Shown: positions 1 through 8,125, counted from the stretch's first letter. The stretch is 27,496 nucleotides of DNA from Stagnihabitans sp038231775 (GCA_038231775.1 JBBRKS010000041.1:1-27496); one strand, 5' to 3'. Notes: generated by a model not told the origin, from the sequence alone. Made by a program: numbers and translations.

Positions 1-72
1 GACCGCCTGTTGCGCCAATTCCAGCAGCAATTCCAGTTGCATCTCATAGGGTAATGCCTCGAAATCGGTCAT
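1..72 (-). CDS. 5' end of an unidentified protein, possibly a phosphotransferase (partial)
   Basis: Only the first 24 codons are present (MTDFEALPYEMQLELL...), and the gene runs off the left edge. Its ATG overlaps the stop of the aminotransferase gene by 4 bp (ATGA), so the two are probably translationally coupled in one minus-strand operon. The short acidic, leucine-rich start resembles the beginning of APH-type (aminoglycoside/hydroxylysine kinase-like) phosphotransferases that often sit beside class III aminotransferases. That is an inference from very little sequence; no catalytic motif is in view. Confidence 0.55.
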   Translation of the reverse strand, partial: MTDFEALPYEMQLELLLELAQQAV

Positions 73-1337
73 CTTTGGTGCATCAGTTCCCGCGCGCGCG
101 GCATCGCGGCTTCAAACCTGTCCATGATTTCCTGACACATCTCAGGGCTTAGCAAGGCCCCCGGTTTCCACTGCAAAACCCGCTTGTCCAGCGACGAAAA
201 AATCGCCCACACCCCGTTTTCATACAGCGCCCGGCTGACCGCCACGGCCGCTTCGGGTGGCCCGAACTCCAGCCCCAGCACGATCCCGCGCTGCCGAACC
301 CCGGTAAAGATATCACCGTGCCGCTGCATCGCCCCGGCCATCGCATCACGAAAAAACGCAGTCACAGCGTGAACCGAGGCGACCGTTTCAGGCCGCTGCA
401 AAATCTCCAGCACCTTATAGGCCACCACACAGCCCAGTTCCGCCCCACCAGTGGTAGAGATATGCGCCGCACCGTCTTCATTCAGCCACCCGCCGGCCTT
501 TTCATTCACCAGACAGGCAGAGATCGGATACAACCCGCCGCTTAGCCCTTTACCCGTCACCATGATATCGGGCTGAATGTCATAGGTCTGCCAGCCCCAC
601 ATCTGCCCGCAGCGCATCATGCCGGTCTGCACTTCATCCGCGATGTAAAGCGTGCCGTAGGTCTCACAAAGTGCCTTGCACGCCGCCAGATAGCCCTCAT
701 CCGGCAGCGGAAAACCGTAGGTCGCGGGGATGGTTTCCATGATCAGGGCTGCCACATCGCGGCCTTTCAGCGCCTGCTCCATCGCGGCCAGATCGTTGAA
801 CGGCACCTGAAGGAAGGTCTCCGGTTGGTCCGACAGGAAAATCTTGGAAAACCGTTCATCCCCGGTGGCAACCGACAGGCCACCATGCCCGTGATAGCCT
901 TTGATGATAGAGACAATCTTGCGCCGTTTGGTGGCATAGCGCGCTGATTTCAAAGCAATATCAACCGCCTCAGCCCCACCGGCCCCGAAGACCGCATATT
1001 TCATGCCGGGGCTGACCTTCACCAGTTCCTCGGCCAGATAGGCGCGCGCGATGGAGGGGAACCAGTGGTTGCCCATGTCAAAATAATCCAGTGCGCCCTT
1101 CAAAGTCTCAACCAGTTCCGCGTTGCGGTGGCCCAGATTGTAGGTGCCGCCGTTCAGATGCAGGTCTATCAGACGGCGACCGTCCATGTCGTAGATGCAA
1201 TAGCCTTCGCGGCGTCCCATCACCAGGTCGATCCCGGCCTTTTGCCAGAACCTGGTCTTGTCCGGGTTCCAGTATTCGATGGATCTTTCAAGCACCGCTG
1301 GCTTGTTTTCGAATTTGAAGGGGCCAAGGTCGAACAT
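69..1337 (-). CDS. Class III PLP-dependent aminotransferase
   Basis: A 422-aa fold-type I aminotransferase of class III (the ornithine/GABA/glutamate-1-semialdehyde group), transferring an amino group between a substrate amine or omega-amino acid and a keto acid, or acting as an aminomutase. The PLP phosphate loop is GAGGAEA (about residues 118-124). The cofactor-contacting motif YHGHGG lies near 148-153, the PLP-nitrogen Asp is in IADEVQTG (about D234), and the Schiff-base lysine is in VTGKGLSGG (about K263). I chose the ATG at 1337, preceded by GGAG; a longer TTG start at 1355 is possible but less likely. Its 3' end overlaps the next gene by 4 bp. The substrate cannot be deduced. It is 136 bp downstream of the 154-aa hypothetical gene and probably belongs to the same minus-strand unit. 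Confidence 0.9.
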   Translation of the reverse strand: MFDLGPFKFENKPAVLERSIEYWNPDKTRFWQKAGIDLVMGRREGYCIYDMDGRRLIDLHLNGGTYNLGHRNAELVETLKGALDYFDMGNHWFPSIARAYLAEELVKVSPGMKYAVFGAGGAEAVDIALKSARYATKRRKIVSIIKGYHGHGGLSVATGDERFSKIFLSDQPETFLQVPFNDLAAMEQALKGRDVAALIMETIPATYGFPLPDEGYLAACKALCETYGTLYIADEVQTGMMRCGQMWGWQTYDIQPDIMVTGKGLSGGLYPISACLVNEKAGGWLNEDGAAHISTTGGAELGCVVAYKVLEILQRPETVASVHAVTAFFRDAMAGAMQRHGDIFTGVRQRGIVLGLEFGPPEAAVAVSRALYENGVWAIFSSLDKRVLQWKPGALLSPEMCQEIMDRFEAAMPRARELMHQR

Positions 1338-1473
1338 CGCCGGGGTACTCCGCAAAGCTTGTCAGTGCCATCAAACACCCGGTCCGGAAAGACTGTCAAC
1401 GCCCCAGAATGCGCCGGGATGGTATGGTGGGCCAGTGGCAAAAGGGCCGTGACCGCGCTGCCAGCGCAATCCA

Positions 1474-1938
1474 TCAGTGATCGAAAACCAAGCTCCACCA
1501 AAGGCTTGCACTCTGCAACAGGTCTTGCATCGCCAGCATCTCTCCGCCCTGTTGCACCAACATAAGGCGCGGCACGGTGCCGTTGTTGTACAGACTGACC
1601 ATCAGATCGCCGACCGGAAGGCTGGAAAACGCATCAGGTGCGACCACAGTTGCCACAACCGTCAGGCGCGGGCCGTCCGCTCCACCGGCGCACAAATCCA
1701 TAAGCGCGCCCAGTGAGGGGTCAAGGCCTCGCAAACCCGCCCGAAACGCCAGAAAATCGCCCGCCGTCGCAAGCGCTGGCCAAGGTAAGTCCGCACGCCC
1801 GGCATAGGCGAGATCCGTCATCTGATCCAGCAGCACCGCCGCATGCAGCGCGTGTCGGGCCGACAGCGGCGCGCGCCGGCTGACCCGAACGGCAGCGAGT
1901 GCCGCCGCCCAGGCCAACCGGTGATCCGGCAGTGTCAC
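1474..1938 (-). CDS. Hypothetical 154-aa protein coupled to the hydrolase gene
   Basis: I do not recognise this protein. It is rich in Ala and Leu in the N-terminal two-thirds, where predicted helices dominate. A more strand-like C-terminal part contains LMVSLYNNGTVPRLMLVQ, and the protein ends in WWSLVFDH. I see no signal peptide and no convincing membrane segment. Its ATG overlaps the stop of the upstream dienelactone-hydrolase-family gene by 4 bp (ATGA), which strongly supports a real, co-translated gene. The frame has Rhodobacteraceae-like GC-rich third positions. Function unknown; a role tied to the hydrolase or the downstream aminotransferase is only an inference from order. Confidence 0.7.
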   Translation of the reverse strand: MTLPDHRLAWAAALAAVRVSRRAPLSARHALHAAVLLDQMTDLAYAGRADLPWPALATAGDFLAFRAGLRGLDPSLGALMDLCAGGADGPRLTVVATVVAPDAFSSLPVGDLMVSLYNNGTVPRLMLVQQGGEMLAMQDLLQSASLWWSLVFDH

Positions 1939-2612
1939 GCCAGATGGCGCGCAAAGAACTCGGCTGTGCGCGCAAAGGCGACGGTGGCTGCGGGCGCATC
2001 GAAAGTCGGCGTCCGCTCATCATTGAAAAAGCCGTGATCCGCGCTGTACAGGTAGATCGGCACGTTCGGATAGCGGGCGCGCAACTGTTCAACCTGTTCG
2101 ACCGGAATCGACGCATCGCGGTCGCCGTAGTGCATTTCGATCGGGATTTGCGGGACCGCATCAATGTAGTTCGGCAGTCCGCCGCCATAATAGCCCGACG
2201 CCGCCGACACCCCCAGACTTGCATCCGACGCCGCGCGCCAGCTGAGCATGCCGCCAAAACAATAGCCCGTCACGCCGACCTTCCCACCCTTGGAAGCCTC
2301 GGCCACCGCTGCCTTGATGTCCAGCATCGCAAGTTCGGGCTTGAAGGCACCAATGAACTCTATTGCTTTGCCAAAACTGGCGGGTGAGTATTCGTCGGTC
2401 ACAAAACCCGGCATTGCCCGGTCTTGCACGGCAGGCGCTATGGCCAGATAGCCCAGTGCGGCGAACCGGTCGGCAGCACTGCAAATCTGGTGGTTGACGC
2501 CGAAAATCTCTTGCAGCACCACAACACCGCCCCGTGGTTTGCCCGAGGGTGCCGACCGGTAGGCGCGAAGTGCGACTTTGTCTTCGGTGGTCAGCGTGAT
2601 GAATTCGCCCAT
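1935..2612 (-). CDS. Dienelactone hydrolase family protein
   Basis: A 225-aa alpha/beta hydrolase of the dienelactone hydrolase family, which hydrolyses lactones or esters with a Cys nucleophile. The signature QEIFGVN is at about 34-40 (Glu35 in the position that activates the nucleophile). The nucleophile elbow GYCFGG gives Cys118. The acid in HYGDRD (Asp164 or Asp167) and the histidine in SADHGFF (His193) complete the triad. The open frame extends to 2711, but the ATG at 2612 has a strong AAGGA ribosome site and begins with the usual MGEFITL start, so I used it. It is the first gene of the minus-strand group and overlaps the 154-aa hypothetical by 4 bp. The exact substrate is unknown; many bacterial members are poorly characterised. 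Confidence 0.92.
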   Translation of the reverse strand: MGEFITLTTEDKVALRAYRSAPSGKPRGGVVVLQEIFGVNHQICSAADRFAALGYLAIAPAVQDRAMPGFVTDEYSPASFGKAIEFIGAFKPELAMLDIKAAVAEASKGGKVGVTGYCFGGMLSWRAASDASLGVSAASGYYGGGLPNYIDAVPQIPIEMHYGDRDASIPVEQVEQLRARYPNVPIYLYSADHGFFNDERTPTFDAPAATVAFARTAEFFARHLA

Positions 2613-3140
2613 GACGCGGTTTCCTTTTGATCTGGATGATGGGGCAGACCTGATCAAGCTTCCCGCCGTTATACAACCGCCCTTGGATGAAGTTTTCGTG
2701 ATCATTCGCATAGGGAAGCGGAGTTGCGGGCGTCTTCAGGCTGATTTGATGCCTTCGGTTGTCGGGCTTCGATGCCGCAGCACTACGTCTATTGAGGTGG
2801 TCCGGACGGGTCCGAGCATGTTGACCCTCAACCCGCCAGACCCCAGAAATTTGCCGCCAATCAATCGCTTGCCAACGCAGCGGTAAGGGTCTGACGCGGC
2901 CCTCTGTCATACCGCACCGAACCTGTTTCCTGCCATCAGGCGCAGCCCGACCGTTTTGCGAACTGGCCAGCACAGACTCCCACTGCGCCCGCTGTCCCCT
3001 TTGATTCAGAAAGAAAACTATGCGCTTGCCTTGGACCGGCCTGCTTTGATACCGATGCAATGGCAACGCTGTCATCGCGGGCCGTACAGGCGGTCACCCA
3101 GATGGCACGCCTGACAGCAACGCCAAACCGGAGGGTGCGA
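2613..3140. other. Divergent intergenic region between hydrolase and ltnD
   Basis: About 530 bp separate the minus-strand hydrolase start from the plus-strand ltnD start. Apart from the ribosome sites at either end and one LacI-type operator candidate (annotated separately), I see no convincing gene. Short frames are open on both strands, but none has a good ribosome site or recognisable motif. A weak plus-strand promoter could be TTGGAC (3031-3036) with GATGCA (3054-3059), just before the operator. Confidence 0.5.
3061..3074. promoter_or_regulatory. Putative LacI-family operator upstream of ltnD
   Basis: The 14-mer TGGCAACGCTGTCA is a near-palindrome matching TGACAGCGCTGTCA at 12 of 14 positions, and resembles the two operators at 8040-8053 and 8098-8111. 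Its position about 67 bp upstream of the chosen ltnD start suits repression by the LacI-type protein encoded at the end of the same operon. The assignment is inferred from similarity by eye. Confidence 0.5.
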
Positions 3141-4055
3141 ATGACGAATAACTCGGCCATGAAAGTCTGCGTGATCGGCCTAGGGTCGATGGGGATGGGC
3201 ATCGCCGGATCGTTGGTGCGCGCCGGGTTTGTCGTGTCGGGCTGCGATGTGTCTGCCGATGCTGTTGCGCGTTTTGCCGCGATGGGCGGTCAGGGTGCGA
3301 CAACCCCGGCAGAGGCGGCACAGGGCGCTGACGCGGTGGTGTGTGTCGTGGTCAATGCCGCACAAACCCAGACGGTTCTGTTCGGCCCTGACGGCGCTGC
3401 GGCGCATATGGCACCGGGTGGAGTGATCCTGTCTTGCGCCACCATGGCCCCCGACGCCGCCCGCAAGTTCAGCGCGCAGGCCCACGACCTGGGGCTTTTG
3501 TACCTTGATGCGCCGATCAGCGGCGGGGCGGCACGCGCCGCCTCGGGTGAGATGACTGTCATGGCCTCTGGCGAACCAGCGGCCTTTGAACGCGCGCGCC
3601 CCGTGCTGAACGCGGTTGCGGCCAAGGTCTACGAATTGGGCGATGGGGCAGGCACCGGGGCCGCGTTCAAGATCGTCAACCAGTTGCTCGCCGGGGTCCA
3701 CATTGCCGCCGCGTGCGAGGCGATGACCTTTGCCGCCGCGATGGGCCTTGACCTTCCGCGCGTGTATGAAGTTATCACCGCAAGTGCCGGAAATTCCTGG
3801 ATGTTTGAAAACCGCGTGCCCCATATTCTGGACGGCGACTATGCCCCGCGCAGCGCGGTTGACATCTTCACCAAGGACCTTGGCATTGTCACCGACATCG
3901 GGCGCGACTTGAAGTTTCCAACCCCGGTTGCTGCCACCGCGATGCAGATGTTTGTGATGACGGCGGCGGCGGGCATGGGGCGCGACGACGATGCCTCGGT
4001 TGCGCGGATGCTGGCCGGGTTGGCCGGGCTGACCCTGCCAGAGGCGAAGGCCTGA
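3141..4055 (+). CDS. ltnD: L-threonate dehydrogenase-like oxidoreductase (3-hydroxyisobutyrate dehydrogenase family)
   Basis: A 304-aa beta-hydroxyacid dehydrogenase. The N-terminal Rossmann motif GLGSMGMG is at about 13-20, the substrate-binding DAPISGG at about 123-129, and the catalytic lysine lies in FKIVNQLL (about K177). The helical C-terminal domain contains SAGNSWMFENR and KDLGIV. Family knowledge: LtnD oxidises L-threonate to 2-oxo-tetronate with NAD(+), and relatives act on similar 3- and 4-carbon hydroxyacids. The HIAAACEAM and SAGNSWMFE segments fit LtnD better than MmsB or GarR, but this is by eye. The ATG at 3141 follows GGAGG at good spacing; an earlier ATG at 3060 would bury the operator and adds a poorly conserved tail. 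The next gene, otnI, begins 1 bp after the stop, which supports a shared tetronate pathway. Confidence 0.85.
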   Translation: MTNNSAMKVCVIGLGSMGMGIAGSLVRAGFVVSGCDVSADAVARFAAMGGQGATTPAEAAQGADAVVCVVVNAAQTQTVLFGPDGAAAHMAPGGVILSCATMAPDAARKFSAQAHDLGLLYLDAPISGGAARAASGEMTVMASGEPAAFERARPVLNAVAAKVYELGDGAGTGAAFKIVNQLLAGVHIAAACEAMTFAAAMGLDLPRVYEVITASAGNSWMFENRVPHILDGDYAPRSAVDIFTKDLGIVTDIGRDLKFPTPVAATAMQMFVMTAAAGMGRDDDASVARMLAGLAGLTLPEAKA

Positions 4056-4056
4056 C

Positions 4057-4830
4057 ATGCCACGCTTTGCCGCCAACCTGACGATGATGTTCACCGAAGT
4101 GTCCTTCATGGACCGCTTTGCCGCAGCCGCCGCCGCTGGCTTTGACGCGGTGGAATTCCTGTTTCCCTACGACTTTGACCCTGAAGCCATCGCAGCCCAA
4201 CTGCGCCAGCATGGCCTGACCCAGGCCCTGTTCAATCTGCCGCCCGGCGATTGGGCCGCCGGAGCGCGCGGTCTTGCCGCTTTACCGGGCCGAGAGGCTG
4301 AATTTGCCACCTCGGTCACCACCGCGCTTCACTATGCCAAAATCATCGGCGTGGACCGCGTGCACGTGATGAGCGGCCTTGCCGACCGCACCGACCTGGC
4401 TGCGCTGCACACCTACCGCGCCAACCTGACCCATCTGTGCAACGCGGCCCCCGCCGGTCTGACCATCGTGATCGAGCCGATCAACCCGCGTGACATGCCG
4501 GGCTACTTCCTGAACGATTTCACCTTTGCCGCCGACCTGATCGCCGACCTCGGCCTGCCAAACCTGAAACTGCAATTCGACATCTACCACCGCCAGATCA
4601 TTCACGGCGATGTGCTGACCGGCCTGCGCCGCCATATGCCGATCATCGGCCACATCCAGATCGCCGCCGTCCCCCTGCGCCATGAACCCGGCACGGGAGA
4701 GTTGGACGACGCCCGCATCCTGCGTGAGGTTGACCTTCTGGGCTACACCGGTTTTGTCGGCTGCGAATACCGGCCTGCGGGCGACACCGTCGCCGGCTTG
4801 GGCTGGCGCAAAACCCTTACCCTATCCTGA
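4057..4830 (+). CDS. otnI: 2-oxo-tetronate isomerase-like protein (hydroxypyruvate isomerase family)
   Basis: A 257-aa TIM-barrel isomerase of the Hyi/OtnI group in the xylose isomerase-like superfamily. Family knowledge: OtnI converts 2-oxo-tetronate to 3-oxo-tetronate downstream of LtnD or DenD. Likely metal/substrate residues are Glu140 in VIEPIN, Asp175 in LQFDIYH, Gln201 in HIQIA and Glu237 in GCEYRP. The N-terminus MPRFAANLTMMFTE is typical of the family, and length is normal. It starts 1 bp after the ltnD stop, so the two are co-transcribed and probably coupled. Plain hydroxypyruvate isomerase (hyi) is the main alternative; the ltnD neighbour favours OtnI. Confidence 0.87.
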   Translation: MPRFAANLTMMFTEVSFMDRFAAAAAAGFDAVEFLFPYDFDPEAIAAQLRQHGLTQALFNLPPGDWAAGARGLAALPGREAEFATSVTTALHYAKIIGVDRVHVMSGLADRTDLAALHTYRANLTHLCNAAPAGLTIVIEPINPRDMPGYFLNDFTFAADLIADLGLPNLKLQFDIYHRQIIHGDVLTGLRRHMPIIGHIQIAAVPLRHEPGTGELDDARILREVDLLGYTGFVGCEYRPAGDTVAGLGWRKTLTLS

Positions 4831-4850
4831 ATAGCTGAACGGAGACGACC

Positions 4851-5747
4851 ATGACCAAACGCATCGTATTCACAGGCGGCACCGGCAAAGCCGGTCGCCA
4901 CGCCGTCCCGCATCTCTTGGCCAAAGGCTATGATATCCTGAATGTGGACCTCAAACCGCTGGACCTGCCGGGGGTCAACACGCTGATCGCCGATCTGACC
5001 GACAGTGGCCAGGCCTTCAACGCGCTGTCCTCGCATTTCGGGCTGGATCACTATGCCGACGGCGCACCGCCCCGCGCCCCTGATGCCGTCGTGCATTTCG
5101 CCGCCATCCCGCGCGTCGGGATCGAACCTGACAACAAGACCTTCGCGGCCAATGTCCTGAGCACCTATAATGTGATTGAGGCTGCAATGAAGCTCGGCTG
5201 CCGCAAGGTGATCGTGGCCTCGTCTGAAACGACTTACGGTGTCTGCTTTGCCGAAGGCGACAAGGATTATCACAGCTTTCCCTTGACCGAAGACTATGAC
5301 AGCGACCCGATGGACAGCTACGGCCTGTCAAAGGTGGTGAACGAGAAAACCGCCCGCGCCTTTGCGCTGCGCTACAAGGCCGACATCTATGCCCTGCGGA
5401 TCGGCAACGTGATTGAACCGCATGAATATGCCCGCGATTTCCCGGGCTACCTTGCCAACCCTGCGATCCGCAAGCGCAACGCGTGGAGCTATATTGACGC
5501 CCGCGATCTGGGGGAAATCGTGCATTTGTGCATCGAAAAAGACGGGCTGGGTTATCAGGTGTTCAACGCGGTCAATGATACGATCACTGCGGACTTGCCA
5601 ACGCCTGAATTTCTGGCCAAGTACGCCCCGAACTCCCCTGTCACCCGCACCTTGGGGGCCAAAGAGGCGCCTCTGTCGAACGCCAAGGCGCGTGAGGTTC
5701 TTGGCTTTGTTGAGGCGCATGACTGGCGCGACTATGTGAAACGGTAA
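4851..5747 (+). CDS. NAD-dependent epimerase/dehydratase family protein (extended SDR)
   Basis: A 298-aa extended short-chain dehydrogenase. The Rossmann motif GGTGKAG is at about 9-15, the catalytic serine is in ASSETTYG (about 124-125), and the Tyr/Lys pair is in YGLSK (Y157, K161). Placement right after ltnD and otnI suggests a sugar, aldonolactone or sugar-acid dehydrogenase. D-erythronate dehydrogenase (DenD) is a candidate by context, but its N-terminus (GKAGR rather than the GFLG form I expect of DenD) makes me unwilling to assign that symbol. Uronate/aldose dehydrogenase-type activity is an alternative. It begins 20 bp after otnI with a GGAGA site and is followed 16 bp later by the lacI-type gene, so it lies in the same operon. 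Confidence 0.85.
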   Translation: MTKRIVFTGGTGKAGRHAVPHLLAKGYDILNVDLKPLDLPGVNTLIADLTDSGQAFNALSSHFGLDHYADGAPPRAPDAVVHFAAIPRVGIEPDNKTFAANVLSTYNVIEAAMKLGCRKVIVASSETTYGVCFAEGDKDYHSFPLTEDYDSDPMDSYGLSKVVNEKTARAFALRYKADIYALRIGNVIEPHEYARDFPGYLANPAIRKRNAWSYIDARDLGEIVHLCIEKDGLGYQVFNAVNDTITADLPTPEFLAKYAPNSPVTRTLGAKEAPLSNAKAREVLGFVEAHDWRDYVKR

Positions 5748-5763
5748 AAAGGGGGCGGCGCGG

Positions 5764-6792
5764 GTGGCCAAGCAAAGACAGCGTCTGGTTGGGCGAAGAA
5801 GTCAGGTCACCGTCCGCGACGTCGCCCTTCTGGCAGAGGTCAGCGAATCGACCGTGTCGCGCATCATGCGCGGTCAGGATCTGGTGACTGAGGCGACCCG
5901 GCAAAAGGTCATGGAATCGGTGCGCGCCCTTGGCTACGTGCCCAACCGCATCGCAGGTTCACTCGCGTCACTGGATTCGCGGCTGATCGGGGTGGTGATC
6001 CCGTCACTGTCCAACATCGTGTTTCCCGAAGTGTTGCAGGGCATCAATGCCGGTCTGGCCGGAACAGACCGCCAATCGGTGATCAGCATCACCGACTATG
6101 ACCTTGATCAGGAAGAGGTTGTCGTGCGCAACCTTTTGGCGTGGCAACCCGCCGCCGTGCTGATCGCAGGGTCAACCCATACCGACGCGACATGCCGGAT
6201 GCTGGACCAAAGCGGCATCCGTGTGGTGGAGTTCATGGAAATCGACAATCCGCCGATTGATGTGGTGATCGGCCTTTCGCATGTCGGGGCAGGGCGCGCT
6301 ACGGCCCGGCATCTGGTCGCCAAGGGTTACCGCCGCTTTGGCTATGTCGGCTACGGCGGCACCGTTGATATCCGCGCCCGGATGCGCCTTGACGGGCTGC
6401 GCGCCGGTCTGGCCGAAGCTGGACTGACACTTCAGGCGGAATCGCTGTCCGACGGCCAGACGTCGGTCGAAAAGGGCAAGGCGCAGACCGCCGATTTGTG
6501 CGCCCGTGCGCCGGGCTTGCAGGTCGTGGTCTATTCCAACGACGACATGGCGGTCGGCGGGCTGTTTCATTGCATGGGGGCGGGCATCAGCGTGCCGGGC
6601 GATCTGGCGCTGTTCGGTTTCAACGGGCTGGATATCGGGCGGGCCTTGCCGCAGCCTTTGTCGACGATACGGTCCAACCGCTTTCAGATCGGGCGGATGG
6701 CAGTGGAAGAGGTGCTGTCGTCAACCGCCCGTCCCGAAGGGGGCCGCGTGATCGACACCGGGTTTGAAATTGTCGAGGGTGCGACGGCCTGA
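5764..6792 (+). CDS. LacI family transcriptional regulator
   Basis: A 342-aa LacI/GalR-type regulator starting at GTG after an AAGGGGG site. The N-terminal helix-turn-helix (about 16-40, VTVRDVALLAEVSESTVSRIM) and hinge region (YVPNRIAGSLAS) are clear. They are followed by a periplasmic-binding-protein-like effector domain with VIPSLSNIVFPEVLQG and ALFGFNGLDIG near the end; the HTH/core layout resembles GntR/IdnR-type members. It is the last gene of the ltnD-otnI-SDR operon and lies convergent to the ABC binding protein. It most likely represses both the catabolic operon and the transporter through the AGCGCT-type operators found at 3061, 8040 and 8098, with the sugar acid or an intermediate as inducer; this is inference from context. 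Confidence 0.93.
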   Translation: MAKQRQRLVGRRSQVTVRDVALLAEVSESTVSRIMRGQDLVTEATRQKVMESVRALGYVPNRIAGSLASLDSRLIGVVIPSLSNIVFPEVLQGINAGLAGTDRQSVISITDYDLDQEEVVVRNLLAWQPAAVLIAGSTHTDATCRMLDQSGIRVVEFMEIDNPPIDVVIGLSHVGAGRATARHLVAKGYRRFGYVGYGGTVDIRARMRLDGLRAGLAEAGLTLQAESLSDGQTSVEKGKAQTADLCARAPGLQVVVYSNDDMAVGGLFHCMGAGISVPGDLALFGFNGLDIGRALPQPLSTIRSNRFQIGRMAVEEVLSSTARPEGGRVIDTGFEIVEGATA

Positions 6793-6865
6793 CCGCCTGA
6801 CCGCCTGACGCCTGAACGAATCAACCCGACCCTCCGATCCAATAACGCAACTGCACAATACAAAA

Positions 6866-6892
6866 GGGGCGCCCGAACCTGTCGGACGCCCC
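6866..6892 (-). terminator. Terminator between lacI and the binding-protein gene
   Basis: An 11-bp stem (6866-6876 with 6882-6892, one G-T wobble) encloses a 5-nt loop. On the minus strand it is followed at once by TTTTG, a rho-independent terminator for the binding-protein gene. On the plus strand it is followed by CCTCTTATT, so it may also serve the lacI operon. Confidence 0.85.
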
Positions 6893-6916
6893 CTCTTATT
6901 TCAGCCTAGCCTGCGA

Positions 6917-7912
6917 TCACTTCTGGATGCAGGTGTCGACGGTGTCCTTGGTGCATTCGTCCAGACCGGTGAAGATCGGGTCGGCAACCTTTTCGCCCTT
7001 GATCAGCGAGATCATGGCGGTGGGTGCTTTGTAACCCATTTCGAACGGACGCTGACCGACCAGCGCGGTCACAAGACCCTCGCTGGCAAGGGCAACTTCG
7101 TCACCGATGGTGTCAGCAGCGCCAACGACAAACGAGTTGTCGGCGATTTTGGCAGCCAGCGGGGTCATCAGGTCACGGTAGGGCTGCGGTGCGCCAAACA
7201 GCGGCCAGCCGCCCATGATGCCAAACGCAGTCAGGTTCGGGTTGGCAGCCAGGATGTCGGTCATGGCCTGAACGCCCTTGGCGCCGTCATCGTTGGTGAA
7301 GACCGGGCAACCGGCAACTTCGGTCCATCCGCCTTCGCCAGCCAGTGCCGCCAGACCGGGGGTGCCGGACAAGGCGTCACGCATGCCCTGCGCACGGCGC
7401 AGGATGTTGTCAGCGCCGGTGTTACCTTCGATCGTGCAGATCGTGCCACCGTTCGGCGCGGCTTTCTTGATGTATTCGCCGATCTTCTGGCCCATCAAGG
7501 CGTTGTCGGTGCCCAGATAGGTCATGCGCAGGGCCGAATCCTCGGCTGCAAGGTCAGCGTCCAGGGTCATGATCGGGATCGTCGGCGCAGCGGTTTTCAG
7601 CGTCTGCGCGATCAGCTTGGCGTTGGACGGCGAGATGGCCATGGCCACGGTGGTCGACTTGCTCAGCATGTCTTGCACGATCTGCGCCTCGCCAGCTTCA
7701 TCCGAGGTGGATGCAGGGCCGGTGTAGAAGCATTCGTATTCGCTGGATGCGTTTTCGCTGTTCCACTTTTCGCAGCCCTGATGGATCGCCTCGAAGAACG
7801 GGTTATCAAGCCCCTTCACCACGATCACCAGTTGCTTTTTGCCATCGGCAAAGCCGACGCCCGCGCTCAGCGCAAGCAGGGCAGCCGATGCAAACATAAG
7901 AGTCTTGTTCAT
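6917..7912 (-). CDS. Sugar ABC transporter periplasmic substrate-binding protein
   Basis: A 331-aa periplasmic binding protein of the ribose/galactose type (Peripla_BP_4 family). A Sec signal peptide (MNKTLMFASAALLALSAGVGFA, cleaved near 22/23) precedes the mature domain, which opens VIVVKGLDNPFFEAIHQG, the usual first strand and ligand-loop region. TYLGTDNALMGQ and CTIEGN follow. Several cysteines (for example YECFYTG, TICTIEG, VAGCPVF, DECTKDTVDTC) could form disulfides. The frame is open to 8059, but the ATG at 7912 has a GGGAGGAG site 7 bp away. It is transcribed divergently from its ATPase and permease genes. Ligand unknown; the neighbouring tetronate-type enzymes suggest a sugar acid, sugar alcohol or related compound. 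Confidence 0.93.
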   Translation of the reverse strand: MNKTLMFASAALLALSAGVGFADGKKQLVIVVKGLDNPFFEAIHQGCEKWNSENASSEYECFYTGPASTSDEAGEAQIVQDMLSKSTTVAMAISPSNAKLIAQTLKTAAPTIPIMTLDADLAAEDSALRMTYLGTDNALMGQKIGEYIKKAAPNGGTICTIEGNTGADNILRRAQGMRDALSGTPGLAALAGEGGWTEVAGCPVFTNDDGAKGVQAMTDILAANPNLTAFGIMGGWPLFGAPQPYRDLMTPLAAKIADNSFVVGAADTIGDEVALASEGLVTALVGQRPFEMGYKAPTAMISLIKGEKVADPIFTGLDECTKDTVDTCIQK

Positions 7913-8030
7913 TGGTTCACTCCTCCCAAAAATATCCGTCCGCAGGTCTTCCTGCGGCAGTATCGCGCCGGTCGAGCGGTGTCTGGGTCTGAAAGCCCAG
8001 TTCGTGCCGAACCCGGTCTGCAATGCAGTG

Positions 8031-8059
8031 AAATGACAATGAAAGCGCTGACACGTCAA
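8031..8059 (-). promoter_or_regulatory. Putative promoter of the binding-protein gene
   Basis: On the minus strand TTGACG (8059-8054) is a good -35 box, with 17 bp to TCATTT (8036-8031) as a weak -10 box. The operator 8040-8053 occupies the spacer, the geometry expected for LacI-type repression. The -10 match is poor, so the exact box is uncertain. Confidence 0.4.
8040..8053. promoter_or_regulatory. Putative LacI-family operator O1 (transporter region)
   Basis: TGAAAGCGCTGACA contains the AGCGCT core common in operators of LacI-type regulators and is close to a perfect palindrome. Read on the opposite strand (TGTCAGCGCTTTCA), it matches the second site at 8098-8111 at 12 of 14 positions. Confidence 0.65.
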
Positions 8060-8097
8060 GGGTGTCCGTGCAGGAATCCGTCAAAATCAGCGAACTA

Positions 8098-8111
8098 TGA
8101 CAGCGCTTTTA
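8098..8111. promoter_or_regulatory. Putative LacI-family operator O2 (transporter region)
   Basis: TGACAGCGCTTTTA shares the AGCGCT core and most flanking bases with O1 (8040-8053, inverted). The centres are 58 bp apart, a distance that would allow looping between bound repressor dimers. It lies just upstream of the plus-strand TTGACT box. Confidence 0.62.
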
Positions 8112-8125
8112 TTCTAGGGATTTCA

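Noticed and set aside
2578..2886. 102-aa plus-strand frame in the hydrolase-ltnD spacer
   Set aside because: Starts inside the hydrolase gene on the opposite strand, lacks a ribosome site and has low-complexity sequence without family features.
2161..3075. 304-aa open frame on the minus strand across the hydrolase and the intergenic region
   Set aside because: Overlaps the well-supported hydrolase in another frame, has no ribosome site and no recognisable motif; typical of GC-rich shadow frames.
8000..8012. GTTCGTGCCGAAC as a LexA (SOS) box
   Set aside because: The alphaproteobacterial box is a direct repeat GTTC-N7-GTTC; this inverted GTTC-N5-GAAC does not match it and the gene context is sugar transport.
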